A model generated the notes under the pieces. That model saw nothing but the letters and a program-made list of their open reading frames with translations, was not told where the DNA came from and ran no database searches. From Mesostigma viride (taxonomy: Eukaryota; Streptophyta; Mesostigmatophyceae; Mesostigmatales; Mesostigmataceae): DNA of 64,000 nucleotides. Shown here one piece after another: positions 1-11,944 of the stretch. The translations under genes and the position numbers were made by a program. Where the stretch lies: assembly GCA_009746045.1 (NCBI GenBank), contig RPFO01001150.1, positions 1-64,000 of the forward strand. Direction: 5' to 3'. Each line of letters opens with the position of its first letter. Within the stretch, counting starts at the first letter, position 1.

Positions 1-249
1 ATTACATGAGAATATTCCTAGGCACATTCCTAGCCAGCCAATCAGGTCATTCCAGTTTTCTGCCTGTGTTTTTCCTCGAGTTAATAAAACAACTGAGGAG
101 CCTTGCCAAAGGTACTCCTCACTATCATTCTGCCTCAAACTGAGTCTCTGTCTCTTTGCTCCCATCCTCCATAGCCTGTACCTGCAAGGACAGGCACATT
201 TGGGTTTCAATCACAAGCATTGTAGAAGGCAAACCCATTAGTTCTTTCA
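1..249. other. Flank left of the minisatellite; possible terminal exon on the minus strand
   Basis: Low-copy-looking sequence. On the minus strand a possible last exon (181 down to 125) follows an acceptor-like TTGCAG and encodes a short acidic tail ending in EAE before a stop. This rests only on the splice-like motif and composition. The gene body would lie under the repeat array, so the call is weak. Confidence 0.2.
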
Positions 250-1091
250 ACACACGCAAGGGGCGGCTGCACACACACGTACACACACCATGCACGCAAG
301 GGCCGGCATGCACACACACGTACACACACCATGCACGCAAGGAGCGACTGCACACACACGTACATACACCGCGCACGCAAGGGGCGGCTGCATACACACG
401 TACACACACCATGCACGCAAGGGCGGCTGCACACACACGTACATCCACCGTGCACGCAAGGGGCGGCTGCACACACGTACATACACCGCGCACGCAAGGG
501 GCGGTGCACACATGTACACACACCGCACGCAAGGGCGGCTGCACACACACGTACATACACCACGCACGAAGGGACGGCTGCACCACACGTACATCCACCG
601 CGCACGCAAGGGGCGAGTGCACACACACGTACATCCACCGCGCACGCAAGGGGCGGCTGCACACACACGTACACACACCATGCACGCAAGGGCGGCATGC
701 ACACACACGTACATCCACCGTGCACGCAAGGGGCGAGTGCACGCACACTTACACACACACCGCGCACGCAAGGGACGCTGCACACACACGTACATCCACC
801 ATGCACGCAAGGGCGGCTGCACACACACGTACATCCACCGCGCACGCAAGGGGCACTGCACACACACGTACACACACCATGCACGCAAGGGCCGGCATGC
901 GCACACACGTACACACCATGCACGCAAGGAGCGACTGCACACACACGTACATCCACCGCGCACGCAAGGGGCGGCTGCATACACACGTACACACACCATG
1001 CACGCAAGGGCGGCTGCACACACACGTACATCACCGTGCACGCAAGGGGCGAGTGCACACACACGTACATCCACCGCGCACGCAAGGGGCG
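250..1091. repeat. 40-bp minisatellite array, segment A
   Basis: Tandem units of about 40 bp built as GGGGCGGCTG, CACACACACG, TACATCCACC, GCGCACGCAA, with frequent CCATGC/CCGCGC and CATACA/CATCCA variants and occasional 1-4 bp indels. The unit contains no stop codon on either strand and is not a multiple of three, so several frames stay open. That explains the His/Thr/Arg-rich and Cys/Val-rich readings. The segment ends at the GGGCG target duplication of the next element. Confidence 0.95.
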
Positions 1092-1601
1092 TGTCAAGAA
1101 TCCTGTCTTGAATATGCCCATTATGCTGACCGTGCAGAAATCTATAATACGGGCAACTGTATTCGAGCCCTAATTAACAAATAGATATGCTCGGATAGTA
1201 GTACCTAAGTGGGATTTGTCCTACGTGAACGGACACTATGACTATGTGCCAAGTTGTACAATGGCACTAGGACCATTGGTCACTATCTTCACCAGATTAT
1301 AGTATTGTGTCATGTGCATGTCATACCATGCCGTACCGAGTCATGCATGCGCATGCACCATGTTCCAACATACCAGCTGTCGTTATCGACCCATTGTCGG
1401 CCCATGCGCATACCAGGGCCGCCGCCACCACTCACCTACCATAATTACCAATGTTCATGCTACCTTGAGGTAGCCATGGAAAGCCACACCATATGGACGT
1501 AATAAATAATTTTCCTGGCTCCTGACGCTTAAGTTGGCAATGATTCACCACCTACAAATTATTAATTTAAGTCCCCATAATAATCACACATGCCTTTAAC
1601 A
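1092..1601 (+). repeat. 5' LTR of the TRIM-like element
   Basis: Canonical TG...CA ends. Same length and apparently same sequence as 3251-3760. The 82-residue open frame inside it is present in both LTRs and has no recognisable similarity, so it is not called as a gene. An AATAAATAAT stretch near 1500 could serve as a polyadenylation signal. Confidence 0.93.
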
Positions 1602-1620
1602 TGGCATCGGAGGTCCGGGG
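1602..1620 (+). promoter_or_regulatory. Primer-binding-like site
   Basis: Begins TGGCATCGGAG directly after the LTR CA. This resembles the TGGTATCAGAG primer site complementary to initiator tRNA-Met in many plant LTR elements, with three to four differences. Confidence 0.55.
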
Positions 1621-3242
1621 CAAGATTTTTCAACGGAATTAACCAACCTCTAAGCGGCAGCTCACATTTATTGAGCGCCTTGATCATAGTTTATATTTTC
1701 ATATACGGAGCAGCTTCGTCGAATTCTTGTACTTGATACGACCATGATTATGGCGCAGATGCTACCGTGAAATTCAAGGCTTTCAATCGACTTACTTCAA
1801 TGTGTGGTAACACCAAATATTCGGGGTGACACCTACCGTCGCTAAAATCCGTCAAGAATTTCCCAAGCTCCGGTGCGCAGGCCAGATCTACGCTTTTATA
1901 CTTATATATGCCCGAAACTGATCAAACGCCAACATCTCGGTGATGGGGACGTCGGCACTGAAGCCTGGCACTCAAAAGGTGCCGGCTCTGGTTCCAGGCA
2001 GCGCCAGTGATTTTTTACCTGGCAGCACATTTTTGGCCGAGTGCAGTGCGTTCAATCGGCGCGGGTCACTGACGGGCTCCCACTGAGCTGCGCGAGCTGT
2101 GAGCATCGACGAGAAATCGGCGGAGCTGTTTACCTCAAGAATTTTTCATGAGAACCGGTCTTTCTTTTGTACCGGCACCATTTCGCGTGGCATCAACATT
2201 CTTTTGGGCGCATTCTTTTAAACCGGAATTCTTTTTTAACGGTCATCACTTCAAGAGCCCAGAGCCTGCCATGCTCCAAGTTTCCAAGAAAAAAGGGAAC
2301 ATTCCCTGGGTCCTGCTCTCAAGGCCAGCCTGCTGACACAGCTGCACACCACACTAAGGAGGGTGCTCACTAACCCCCACGTTGTTTTCAGCACTAGTTG
2401 CAGTTTTATAATTCAGTCACATTTAACTAGTTGCAGGCACCACTAGCAGCATGCAGCAACAGCTAGTTGCATTATCACGTGCCAGCACTAGACACCCACT
2501 AGCAACCAGTTGCCCCATAATGTAGGCAGCAGTAACAGCACAGTCCCATCAGCACCATCACACTGGCATCAACAAGCACAGCAGGCAACACCAGCAGGAA
2601 CAGAGTACACTGCATAGTCCATGCAGGCAGCTACCCACACTTGCCTAGCCAGCAAGGAGAAGTAGTAGCACCCAGCAGCACATGCATGACTCTCCACCAC
2701 AGGCGTAGAGTAGATAGTAGCTGCAGTCAGCTGCACGCACTTGTCTAGCTAGCAAGTAGCAGTCCAGCAACCAGCTCTACATCCTCACGTCACAGTTCAC
2801 CTTGTAGTAGTTGCAGTAAGTTGCACCAAAACCTGTTGGCAAACAAGTGAAAGTAGCACTACCAGCACCACACAAGAAACTGTACCCACACACAGCATAG
2901 ATCGTGTGTGCACACACAACAGCTGACGTCACCGGTTTACCAGCAGCTACCAGTACCCAACGTTTCCAGCTGCAACCCTGGCATCAACCAGTACCGGCTA
3001 CAGTCTGCATCCAGCCTCAACACTGAGCAACCAGTCTTTACAGTTTAAGAGCCTGTTTCCAGTTTGGCTCCACCCTCGTGTGGCGCACTCCATGTGACAA
3101 TATGGGGCTACACAACCTTGCCTTCATTTTTCTTGCTGTTTTATATCAAGACCAGGGTGTCGTGTAAGGAGGGAATCCACTTAGGTACCCGACTACCCTC
3201 GCCCAGGATCTAGCATTTGTATTTATAGACAGCATCATGTGC
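1621..3242. other. Non-coding interior of the TRIM-like element
   Basis: No frame longer than about 70 codons and no recognisable Gag, protease or polymerase motif. The part from about 2400 to 3050 is rich in AGCAG/CAGCA words and reads as degenerate simple sequence. Confidence 0.7.
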
Positions 3243-3250
3243 AAGGAGGG
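3243..3250 (+). promoter_or_regulatory. Polypurine tract
   Basis: AAGGAGGG lies immediately before the TG of the 3' LTR, the expected position for priming of plus-strand DNA. Confidence 0.6.
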
Positions 3251-3760
3251 TGTCAAGAATCCTGTCTTGAATATGCCCATTATGCTGACCGTGCAGAAAT
3301 CTATAATACGGGCAACTGTATTCGAGCCCTAATTAACAAATAGATATGCTCGGATAGTAGTACCTAAGTGGGATTTGTCCTACGTGAACGGACACTATGA
3401 CTATGTGCCAAGTTGTACAATGGCACTAGGACCATTGGTCACTATCTTCACCAGATTATAGTATTGTGTCATGTGCATGTCATACCATGCCGTACCGAGT
3501 CATGCATGCGCATGCACCATGTTCCAACATACCAGCTGTCGTTATCGACCCATTGTCGGCCCATGCGCATACCAGGGCCGCCGCCACCACTCACCTACCA
3601 TAATTACCAATGTTCATGCTACCTTGAGGTAGCCATGGAAAGCCACACCATATGGACGTAATAAATAATTTTCCTGGCTCCTGACGCTTAAGTTGGCAAT
3701 GATTCACCACCTACAAATTATTAATTTAAGTCCCCATAATAATCACACATGCCTTTAACA
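3251..3760 (+). repeat. 3' LTR of the TRIM-like element
   Basis: 510 bp, starts TGTCAAG and ends TTTAACA, matching 1092-1601 throughout by eye. It is followed by GGGCG, the second copy of the target duplication. Confidence 0.93.
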
Positions 3761-4418
3761 GGGCGAGTGCACACACACGTACATACACCGCGCACGCAAG
3801 GGGCGGCTGCACACACACGTACATCTACCATGCACGCAAGGAGCGGCTGCACTCACATGTACATACACCATGCACGCAAGGGGCGAGTGCACGCACACTT
3901 ACACACACACCGTGCACGCAAGGGCCGGCTGCACACACACGTACATCCACCATGCACGCAAGGGCCGGCTGCACACACACGTACATCCACCGCGCACGCA
4001 AGGGGCAACTGCACACACACGTACACACACCATGCACGGAAGGGACGGCTGCACACAAACGTACATCCACCGCGCACGCAAGGGCCGGCTGCACTCACAT
4101 GTACATACACCATGCACGCAAGGGGCGGCTGCACTCACATGTACATACACCATGCACGCAAGGGGCGGCTGCACACACATGTACATACACCATGCACGCA
4201 AGGGGCGGCTGCACACACACGTACATCCACCGTGCACGCAAGGGGCAACTGCACACACACGTACACACACCATGCACGGAAGGGGCCGCTGCACACACAT
4301 GTACACACACCATGCACGCAAGGAGCGACTGCACGCACACTTACACACACCGCGCACGCAAGGGGCGGCTGCACACACACGTACACACACCATGCACGCA
4401 AGGGGCGGCTGCACACAC
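3761..4418. repeat. 40-bp minisatellite array, segment B
   Basis: Same 40-bp unit as segment A. It continues the array after the TRIM-like insertion and stops at the CACAC target duplication (4414-4418) of Cop-A1. Confidence 0.95.
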
Positions 4419-5062
4419 ATTTAGATGAACGCGGATCAGTGAGTTTCTGGTCTTCCCAAGATGTGATGAATGGAGCCATGGTTTCAACCAGCGGCTTTTA
4501 ACCTTTACCACAGTTGCCTCACTACCCTGTGGTCACTAGCCTGAGGCGGCAGTACCCACGGACGGTGTTGGGAAAAGACGCTTGGCCACTGCTGTGTCCG
4601 AGCCTTTCTAGGTCTCACCATTGCTGCCAGGCCTTGCACGCCTTGGCAGGTCCGCCACTGTCAATTTCCTTGGTTGCATCAATCCAGGACGTCTGTCCTT
4701 CCATGAATGACAGTAACGCTCTGGATTTATCCGTCATGACAAGTACCCGTCCATCCCAGGCCTGCAGGACTGCCAGTCCTGAAGTCCTGTGACATTCTTG
4801 GTACCATCAACCAATATTGACCACAGTACCTCCTAGTGACAGTCGGTCCTGTGACACGTAACGTGTGATGGTTCACCCAACACTGCCACGTGCCCTGTCC
4901 CTCACGTGTCCTTAGTCCTGGTACTGCTGTAGCGTCCGGCGGCATTACTTCGGGACTTGATAACTCTCAAGTTCCTTGTCCAAATGAGGCGTTTAGCACG
5001 GCGTTGGAAAGGCCACTTCAAGTATGATATGCTTAGCATATTGCATCACCAATATGCTAACT
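4419..5062 (-). repeat. 3' LTR of Cop-A1
   Basis: On the minus strand it starts AGTTAGCATATTGG and ends CATCTAAAT, not TG...CA. The boundaries are fixed by the flanking 5-bp duplication. An 11-bp inverted repeat (5033-5043/5050-5060) with a 6-nt loop sits two bases inside the LTR start. A purine run (AAGAAAGGGTTGG, minus strand) precedes it in the interior. Confidence 0.92.
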
Positions 5063-6025
5063 CCAACCCTTTCTTGTTTTGGAGCTGCAAGCTTCACACC
5101 ATGACCAACCCATTCCTTGCTGCCTTGTGAAATGGACACCTGGTTACCCTGGACTTATAATAAGCCTCATGAGCACCCCTTTTGCCACCTTAATGGTATC
5201 TCTTTTAGGGATCTATGGTTCAACCCTGCCATCTGATCATTAACTTGACCTGCAGGTCATCCCCAACCCTTTCTTTTGCAACTGTACCTTGGCTTGGGCT
5301 TAAAGGAGGATATTGAATATTCCTTAGGCAACATATCCTGGATATCTGAATGAGAGGCCCTGACTACAGGAAACGTATTACAGTGAGTTCCTGGTCTTCC
5401 CAGTTATCACTGGCGCCCGTTTCATGGCGCCCGCCCCGAGCGTTCCAGGCATCATCCATCCAAATGTTCACCAATGGAAACCACTTCAACACCACTGTGC
5501 CACTGCTTGATGGGGAGCCCATGTCATCACTGGGTGTTAAAGCCCAGGAGTCATACATACCAGGCTGTGGCTCAACTAGGGAATCGAACCCTACCCCAGA
5601 ACCCCAGGTTAAACTTAACCTGGTCACATGACAGACAACAAGAGAGATTGGCATACAACATGATTATGTTTTATTATAGAATATCCACCAAAACCAATGT
5701 TGAGTGTTCCCAGTGGACCAGCCTGCACCAGCAAGGCCCAACTGTCAGGTTACAACACCATAATATCCAAGGTTGTCACTTATTCACAGCTAAAGAAAAC
5801 TAAACAAGAGAGATATATACAAACAACCTGGAAGAACTCTCAACATGGCCTGCCCTGTCATGGCCTAACTGCCCGAGGCCAAAGGCATCCCACTGTGCTA
5901 ATCCTTTACAGGAAGAGCTTGCTCCTGTTGAGCCTTCTACCTGCTTGGTGACAGGTAGGCTACCTGTTGCCCTCCCCCCTGGGGACAACAGCACTGGTCA
6001 GCCACCAACTGGCAAAGGCTGGACT
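5063..6025 (-). other. 3' untranslated interior of Cop-A1
   Basis: About 960 bp between the RNase H stop and the 3' LTR without a convincing gene. It holds a GGTTCGATTCC word on the minus strand (5580-5590), matching the tRNA T-arm/B-box consensus, and a CTGGCGCCC word next to AGTTATCA (5402-5418). Both recur in the interior at 43811-44002. Confidence 0.6.
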
Positions 6026-9000
6026 TCAAGTCCCACCAGAAAAGGGGTACATGAGCCCTTTGAGCACAGGGTATTGTAGCTCAGCCTTGCTCTCCAGCTT
6101 GGTGAGGGCGTCTGCTGGGTTGTCAACACCAGGCACATGTTCAAGATGAGCAAGGTAAGACATCTCCTTCAGCAACAAATAATCCAGATCCCTGCTCCTG
6201 GCGAGCTGTCTGTGCACAAACTGCACCATGCCCATGCTGTCTGTCTTGACCAGTGTGTGCAGCTGCAAGCTACAGGAAGCTACCTGACAGAGCTGGTAGA
6301 ATAACTCCCTGAGGTAAAGAGCAGTGTGTAGCCCCTCACATATTGCCCTGCACTCAGCAATGTCACTGCTGGGCGTCACCCTGTTCTGTAACCTACTGTA
6401 CCAGCTGACCAGAGAAGTGTGCTCCTGTTGTAGTGTAATGAGTGCTGCTGCCCTACCCCTGACATCCGTCACCTTCCTGCTGTCCATGGAACTGTCCACA
6501 AAAAGCACCATGTTGAGTGGTTTGTACAAGTCCACAGCTGCCAGTATGAGTGGAGGTGAGCTCCTGACAGACTCAACCACCTGCTCTGCCCCTACCTCAA
6601 CCAGCTGAGCATCTGTGAGCCTACTCAGCACCAACAAATCTGGGGCACAAATGCTAGCTAGCCAAGCCAACATTCCCCTGATTGTGGCACACCTGGCCTG
6701 GGTAATGGGCTGCTGGAGGGCATCAATGATCTGCTGAGGATAGTTGTTGCCACCCTCCATCTTGATAAACCAAGTACCTGCCCTCTTGATCAGCGTGGCC
6801 TGCATTCCACAAAACACCATGGGCTCATCCTGCTTCATGTGCTGGACCTTTCCTAACTCAAACCTCTTCTGGATCTTGGACAGTACTGAATCCACCCACT
6901 CAGGAGGCCCTAAAGGTGCAGGTCATCTCCATGCAGAGATGCAAACACAGGCAACCCTTCATGAGTACTCTGGAACAAGCAAGGATCAACTGGAGACACA
7001 GTAAAGCCACAGTGAGTTTTCAGAAACTTTTCCAGGCTCTTTCTCCAGATGATAGGGCTGGACCTGAGACCCTCCAAACCCTTGAGTATTCTGAGATATT
7101 TTGACTTGATCTCTGCTCTCCACACCTTGGGCACTGTTACAAAGAAGGGAGGGATATCACGCCACGTCTCCTTGGCCTGCTCCACATCACCTTAAGAAAA
7201 GCCCTCTTGAAATCAATCAGCACAGAGCTGTACGCAATGCCCTTGACCAGGAAAGACAGATATATACACAGAACAATCCTCCAGGTATCATGCAGCATCC
7301 CAGGCGTATACAACTCCTCATCTGTCAGCTCCCCCGTGCCATGGTACTCAGTCACAACTGGCCTCACATGTGGCACCTGCACACCGTCTATCTCCTTCAG
7401 CTTGAGCACAAACAAGAGCCTTAGCAACTGATGCTCCCTGGGCAACTCATCCACAGGCTCAGCACAGTTAGACACTATCCAGTCATGCCCACTGGAGACA
7501 AACCCTAGAATCCATGCCTTAGCCATCTTGGGGCTTTGCATCAACTCTACCAACTGGTGCCAGGAAATAGGACTGTGACCAGCAATCTGGTACTTGTGCA
7601 CCCCCAAGTCCCGTGGATCTAGGGTGGTTGGGATGATCAACAAGTCCTCAGCAATGGGCTCCTTGCCTTCAGGCCCCACACTCTGCTGCCCCTTCACAGC
7701 CTTGACTGCCACAGCTAGACCCTTGGAGTAGTGATATCTCTGGAGGGGCAAACTGCCGTGACCTTCTAGTGCAAGCTCATCTGCTGACAGAGTCACTCCT
7801 GGCATGCACAAGAAATTCTGGCCCAAAATGGCAGGCCCCTGGTACCCTTCCACCACACAGAACGCAGTGGGGACACCCAGGATAGGCACAGTCACTTCCC
7901 CTAGGATCTTCATTGTTACAGTGCCCGTAAAGTCACTCACTGCCCTGCAGCCAGCCTTATTCACCTTCAGGCCCTGAGCATCCTCCACCCTGATGATAGA
8001 CACCTCTGAGTTAGTATCCACTTCTAGGGTAGCAGCCCAGCAAGAACCCCATTCAGTCAACTTAGATACCTTGGGATCCTTGTGCTTGTTGAACATGAGC
8101 GACCGGACAATGTCTGCCATGAGTGGCCTCTTGGACCCTGGTGCAGGCCCAGCCCCCGTTGGCTCCACCACAGGTGATGCAGTTGCCTCCTGCACCTCAT
8201 CATCATCAGAGGGATAGCCACCTCCCACGTCAGTGACAGGCACATCAACTACCTGGTCCTTAACCTGGCCCTCCAGCCAACACTGGGGTCCAGGCCCGTC
8301 TGCAGGCCAGATTGCATGTGGCTTGCGTTCCTTGACGTTGGCCCAGCTCAACCTGTAAACATGCCTGGGATTACTCTCCAAGGCCACAAGGCAGGAACGA
8401 TTGGCATCTTCCACACAGGTCACCACCCCGTTCTGCCACTTGCCCCTCTTGCCCTGCATTGATGGCTCCTTCCACATTCTGACCTTCAGCCCCACCTGAG
8501 GCCTCAGCACATTCCAGCCCCTATCCTTGCGTCTCAACTGAGCAAACACCCTGTCTGCTTTCCTCAAGCAAGCCTGGACCACTTCCTGGGCTAGCATCCC
8601 AAACTGCAGTGCTACAGGATTGACAGCCACCCCGTCATAATAGTAGTTTATTCTGAGGTTCAACTGTTCTTCCACCTGCCTGGTCCACACTGCCCTCTCC
8701 AAAGCAGATGCTACCAGTGGCACCTTAGGTTCTGCCAGCACTACGGTCTTGACCTCCCTGATGGATCTCTCCACAGCACCTTGCTGTCCATGGCTCTCCC
8801 TGGGCGTGACCAGCAGCTTGCATGGCAGTTGCTCCTGCTGTGACAGTAGGCACTCAAACTGAATATCAGCCTGTACTGTCTTGTACACCCCAAAGCCTGG
8901 TAAGAGAGTCTGCAAGCCCAGCAGCAGGGTATTCCCCTTCATATCTGGCAGAATCTGGAGCAGCCTGTACCTGCTAAATCTGTCCACTGCCACCAAAATG

Positions 9001-9560
9001 TATAAGCCCCTGATATGCTGGACGTCTACCTGGATGTCCCCCTTCTCCCTGGCAGGCTCCCTAGCATGGGACCTTGGCTTCTTGGCAGCATTCTCCTTAC
9101 AAGTACATTGCTCAGCTGCAGCCCTGCATGCTTCCCTCAGTGGCTCATCTCCAATCTTCCAACCAAACATCTCAGCCATGGCTGTGTGACCAAAGATATT
9201 GTGCAGCCTGCGTCCAGCATCCGTGTAGCTCAGTTGCCTAGCCAGATTACGCACCTGGGAAGACGCCTGGACGGGCCCTGCGTGTGAGGACGCAACATCC
9301 ACCTTCTGCATCTTGGATCCAGAGGACCCAGCAGACCCTCCCAGCAGAGCATCTAGGCTCCCAGAGCCAACCCTGTCTGGGGACCCTCCACCTGTTGACA
9401 GTTGAGGGGATTGTTGTGCTGCAGCATGCATGCAATCTTGTGGAATGAGAACATCAGTACACCCCTGGTGCTGATCAGAGGTGGCACCCTGCCCAGATTT
9501 ATTTACATGTGAAGCTGTGTCCCCACAGGGTGTCTCACTATGTACACGGGACTGCTTCAC
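6026..9560 (-). pseudogene. pol: Cop-A1 pol (integrase, protease-like, RT, RNase H), frame-broken
   Basis: Same protein as Cop-A2 pol (see 20724-23375) in three pieces. The 7137-9560 piece carries integrase, the retropepsin-like domain and the start of RT. The RT piece 6910-7185 carries the HGDD box. The 6026-6895 piece carries RNase H. The first break is private to this copy: one C is missing in a C-run near 7193, with an adjacent G-to-A change. The second, between RT and RNase H near 6910, is shared with Cop-A2. The piece at 9560 is in the gag frame after a UGA stop. Confidence 0.85.
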
Positions 9561-9563
9561 TAG

Positions 9564-10388
9564 TCACTTCTGATCAGACTGCCCCTTCTTCTTGTTTGGG
9601 CAATCCCTCTTCCAGTGACCTTCCTTGCCACAAGCAAAACACTTGCTCTTGCCAGACCCTCCCCCTGGGGCCTTGCTGTCCTGCTTGTTCTGGTTGCCTG
9701 AGGCCTGATTGTTATTCTGCCCCTGGCCACCACCCTTACCCTGCTGATGGCTGTTACGGTTGCCAGACTGGTTCCCCTGATTCTGGTTCCCCTGCTGACC
9801 TCCTCCACCACCCTGGTTCTGCTCCTTCTGGGCCTGCTTCCTTCTCCTGCTACCATACCGTGTCCCAGATGGGGTACGGTTCTTGCCCTGGCTAGCCTGA
9901 GACGCTGACCCTCCCTGAGAACTGATACCCTTGCAGGTAGGGACCCGGGTCCTGAAGTTTAGTATCACACGCTTCAGAGCCCCCCAGGTGCCATCAGTGA
10001 GATCACAGAGCTGCCTAGCAGTAGCCCTACCTTCCTCTGACAAGCCCATCTTATCAAAGAAGTGGTCTGCTGCTGCCCTGACTGTCACACTGAAGCCCTG
10101 CTTCTTGCCTGCCTCCACGATCAACTCAAACCTGGCCAGCTCAGCAGCCACCTCACCCTTGATCTCAAACTCATCAAATTCTCTCTTCTTTTCCATGGTG
10201 AGATTGTGAACCCTGTCAGAAAACTCCTCCTTGATGTCATCCAGGAACTGCAGCCAAGTGTGCCCCTCTTTCAGAGCATGCCTAGCCATGTCATTGACCC
10301 TTTCAGACGACCCCTTGTTTGCGGTGGAAGAGTGAAACACCCTGACAATATCCACACCTGCTGCGACAGAGCCCACGACTAGCTTCAT
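9564..10388 (-). CDS. gag: Cop-A1 Gag (nucleocapsid-type)
   Basis: 274 codons, apparently identical to the Cop-A2 copy (23379-24203). A helical capsid-like region is followed by a Gln/Asn/Gly-rich linker and one zinc knuckle of pattern C-x2-C-x4-H-x4-C near the C-terminus. It packages the element RNA. It ends at TGA (9564-9566) followed by CTAG, and the same frame then continues as pol. Confidence 0.85.
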   Translation of the reverse strand: MKLVVGSVAAGVDIVRVFHSSTANKGSSERVNDMARHALKEGHTWLQFLDDIKEEFSDRVHNLTMEKKREFDEFEIKGEVAAELARFELIVEAGKKQGFSVTVRAAADHFFDKMGLSEEGRATARQLCDLTDGTWGALKRVILNFRTRVPTCKGISSQGGSASQASQGKNRTPSGTRYGSRRRKQAQKEQNQGGGGGQQGNQNQGNQSGNRNSHQQGKGGGQGQNNNQASGNQNKQDSKAPGGGSGKSKCFACGKEGHWKRDCPNKKKGQSDQK

Positions 10389-10420
10389 GTCATCAAGCCA
10401 TTTATCCAGGTTGTCTTGCT

Positions 10421-10887
10421 TCAGGGAGGGTTGAGCGCTTTCTGCCCATTCATGACTGTCACAGCATCAGAAAATGGACGGGTGCCAGGCAACACACTCC
10501 CCACACGCACTGGTGGTGCCTGGGGAGGGTCAATCCTAGCCTCCAAACGCTCGGGCAACATACCAGACACCCTATCGTGAACAGCAGCTTGCTTTGCAGC
10601 ACGCACACCTGGGGTGACGATGGCGTCCTCCTCACCAGGCGTTGTGAGCACCACTGCTCCGTAGGTCGCCTGGCACGCTTGACTTTCTCCGCCTCAGCTT
10701 GCCCATCACGCCACCGCTTGTGTGTTCTCCCGGCTCTGGGGTCCATCTCTGGGATAGGTTGCCCAGCTGGCGCCTCCACGCCCCTCTCCTCCATCGCCTC
10801 CCCTTCCTCTCTGGCGATGTCCTCCTCTGCCGTTCGCTCCCGTTGCTCCTCGAATGTCGCCGCACCCCGGCTTGCCCTCCTAGGCAT
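10421..10887 (-). pseudogene. Cop-A1 ORF B, frameshifted
   Basis: Counterpart of the intact 155-codon frame at 24236-24703. One C is missing near 10671 (CTGCTCCG here, CTGCCTCCG there), so the Arg/Glu-rich N-terminal half and the C-terminal half read in different frames. No family is recognised. Confidence 0.7.
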
Positions 10888-10955
10888 TATATACAATGGC
10901 TGCGACCAACTTTGCAACAAGAAAACAGCAAACTCTCCACCTATCCTCCACCCCC

Positions 10956-11920
10956 TCAAGCCTCGTTTTCAGACGAAGCTTCTCCTGCAACCGGTGCAGG
11001 TGCTGGCTCGTGGAACGGTCCCTCCACCGGATTCAATGGCTGCCCCTGGTCGTCGTGAGTAGGCACAGGCCTAATAACCACCGGAAGCCTCAAACCATAC
11101 GCGTAATCACGTATCCAGCGAGAACGCCCCCACCTCAGCAAATGGCCTCACCTAAACCAACGTTGTCGTCAATGTGGTAGCGATTAAGCTCGTCCCGCTG
11201 CGCCTGCTCACGGCCCTCCTGAGAGCCGTCGCCCTCGTGACGCCTCTGGGCCGGCTGTACTACCGCCCCTGCTGGCTGATCTACGAAGTCGTAGAAGGCG
11301 TCGTCGGCTGAGACCTCTCGACCGCCAACCACGTCGACAGTCAAACTTAGCTGGTTTAACTCTCGGCGAGAATGTGGAGTATCCCGACTAGTGTAGATGG
11401 AGAAGGGATTAAGAGTAATGAAGACACGATCAGCAGCGCCTCTGGTCAACTCTAAGACAGAGTGCGCCAGATTCTGGCACTCTGCCACCAACGCCTGCGT
11501 ACTGCCACGAACGATGGCCTCCCGCCTGTCCCGGGCGACCTGCACCACGTTTGGCACGCCGGTGTAGTCGTCCCCAAGGCGGAGATTGGCGACAAGGTCG
11601 TTTATCTCTCGGGCACCCCCGAGGCTTATGGCAATTATCTGCAAAAGCAGAGTGACCACCTGCTCAAACGCGAATGCGTTTGTGTGGCCAGCCCGCCAAG
11701 ACGCTGGCAGCCTTCTGATGATTTCCGCGAGGTCCTCGCGAAATCTCAGCAGCTGCTCGGCTGCTCCTCGGACGTACTCGCCCGGCGCCGACACCGCTCG
11801 AATATTTCGGCGCACTTCCTCCGAGTCCTCGTGCCCTCCTGCGGGTACTGGACTGGACGCCGCTACCGTTGCTGCACGCGCAAAGGTGTTTGTCCTAGCT
11901 TCAGAGTCCGAATTCGACAT
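10956..11920 (-). CDS. Cop-A1 ORF A, first frame after the 5' LTR
   Basis: Starts at ATG 11920, 25 bases inside the LTR boundary, and gives 261 codons to 11135. A coding-like continuation (10956-11141) sits in an overlapping frame shifted by one base. It is the same in Cop-A2, differing by two silent or conservative bases. No known domain is recognised. It is predicted mostly helical in the middle and may be a Gag-like or accessory protein. Confidence 0.6.
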
Positions 11921-11944
11921 ATCCGTCGACCAGACTGTAATACG

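Larger units (their letters stand above)
1092..3760 (+). mobile_element. Short non-autonomous LTR retrotransposon (TRIM-like)
   Basis: Two 510-bp direct repeats that look identical by eye bound a 1,649-bp interior. The LTRs start TGTCAAG and end TTTAACA. A 5-bp target duplication GGGCG (1087-1091 and 3761-3765) flanks the whole. A primer-binding-like site follows the left LTR and a purine tract precedes the right one, which sets the plus orientation. No gag or pol frame is present, so it must depend on an autonomous partner. The LTR identity indicates a recent insertion into the minisatellite. Confidence 0.93.

Noticed and set aside
250-1091. CRISPR-like array of regularly spaced repeats
   Set aside because: There are no unique spacers: the whole 40-bp unit repeats with scattered variants, and the context is eukaryotic.
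1254-3661. 82-codon frame present twice
   Set aside because: It lies wholly inside the two identical LTRs of the TRIM-like element and has no coding features of its own.
4514-4792. 92-codon frame repeated four times (4514, 12040, 18327, 25856)
   Set aside because: It lies inside the four Cop-A LTRs, antisense to the element, with no domain or coding bias.
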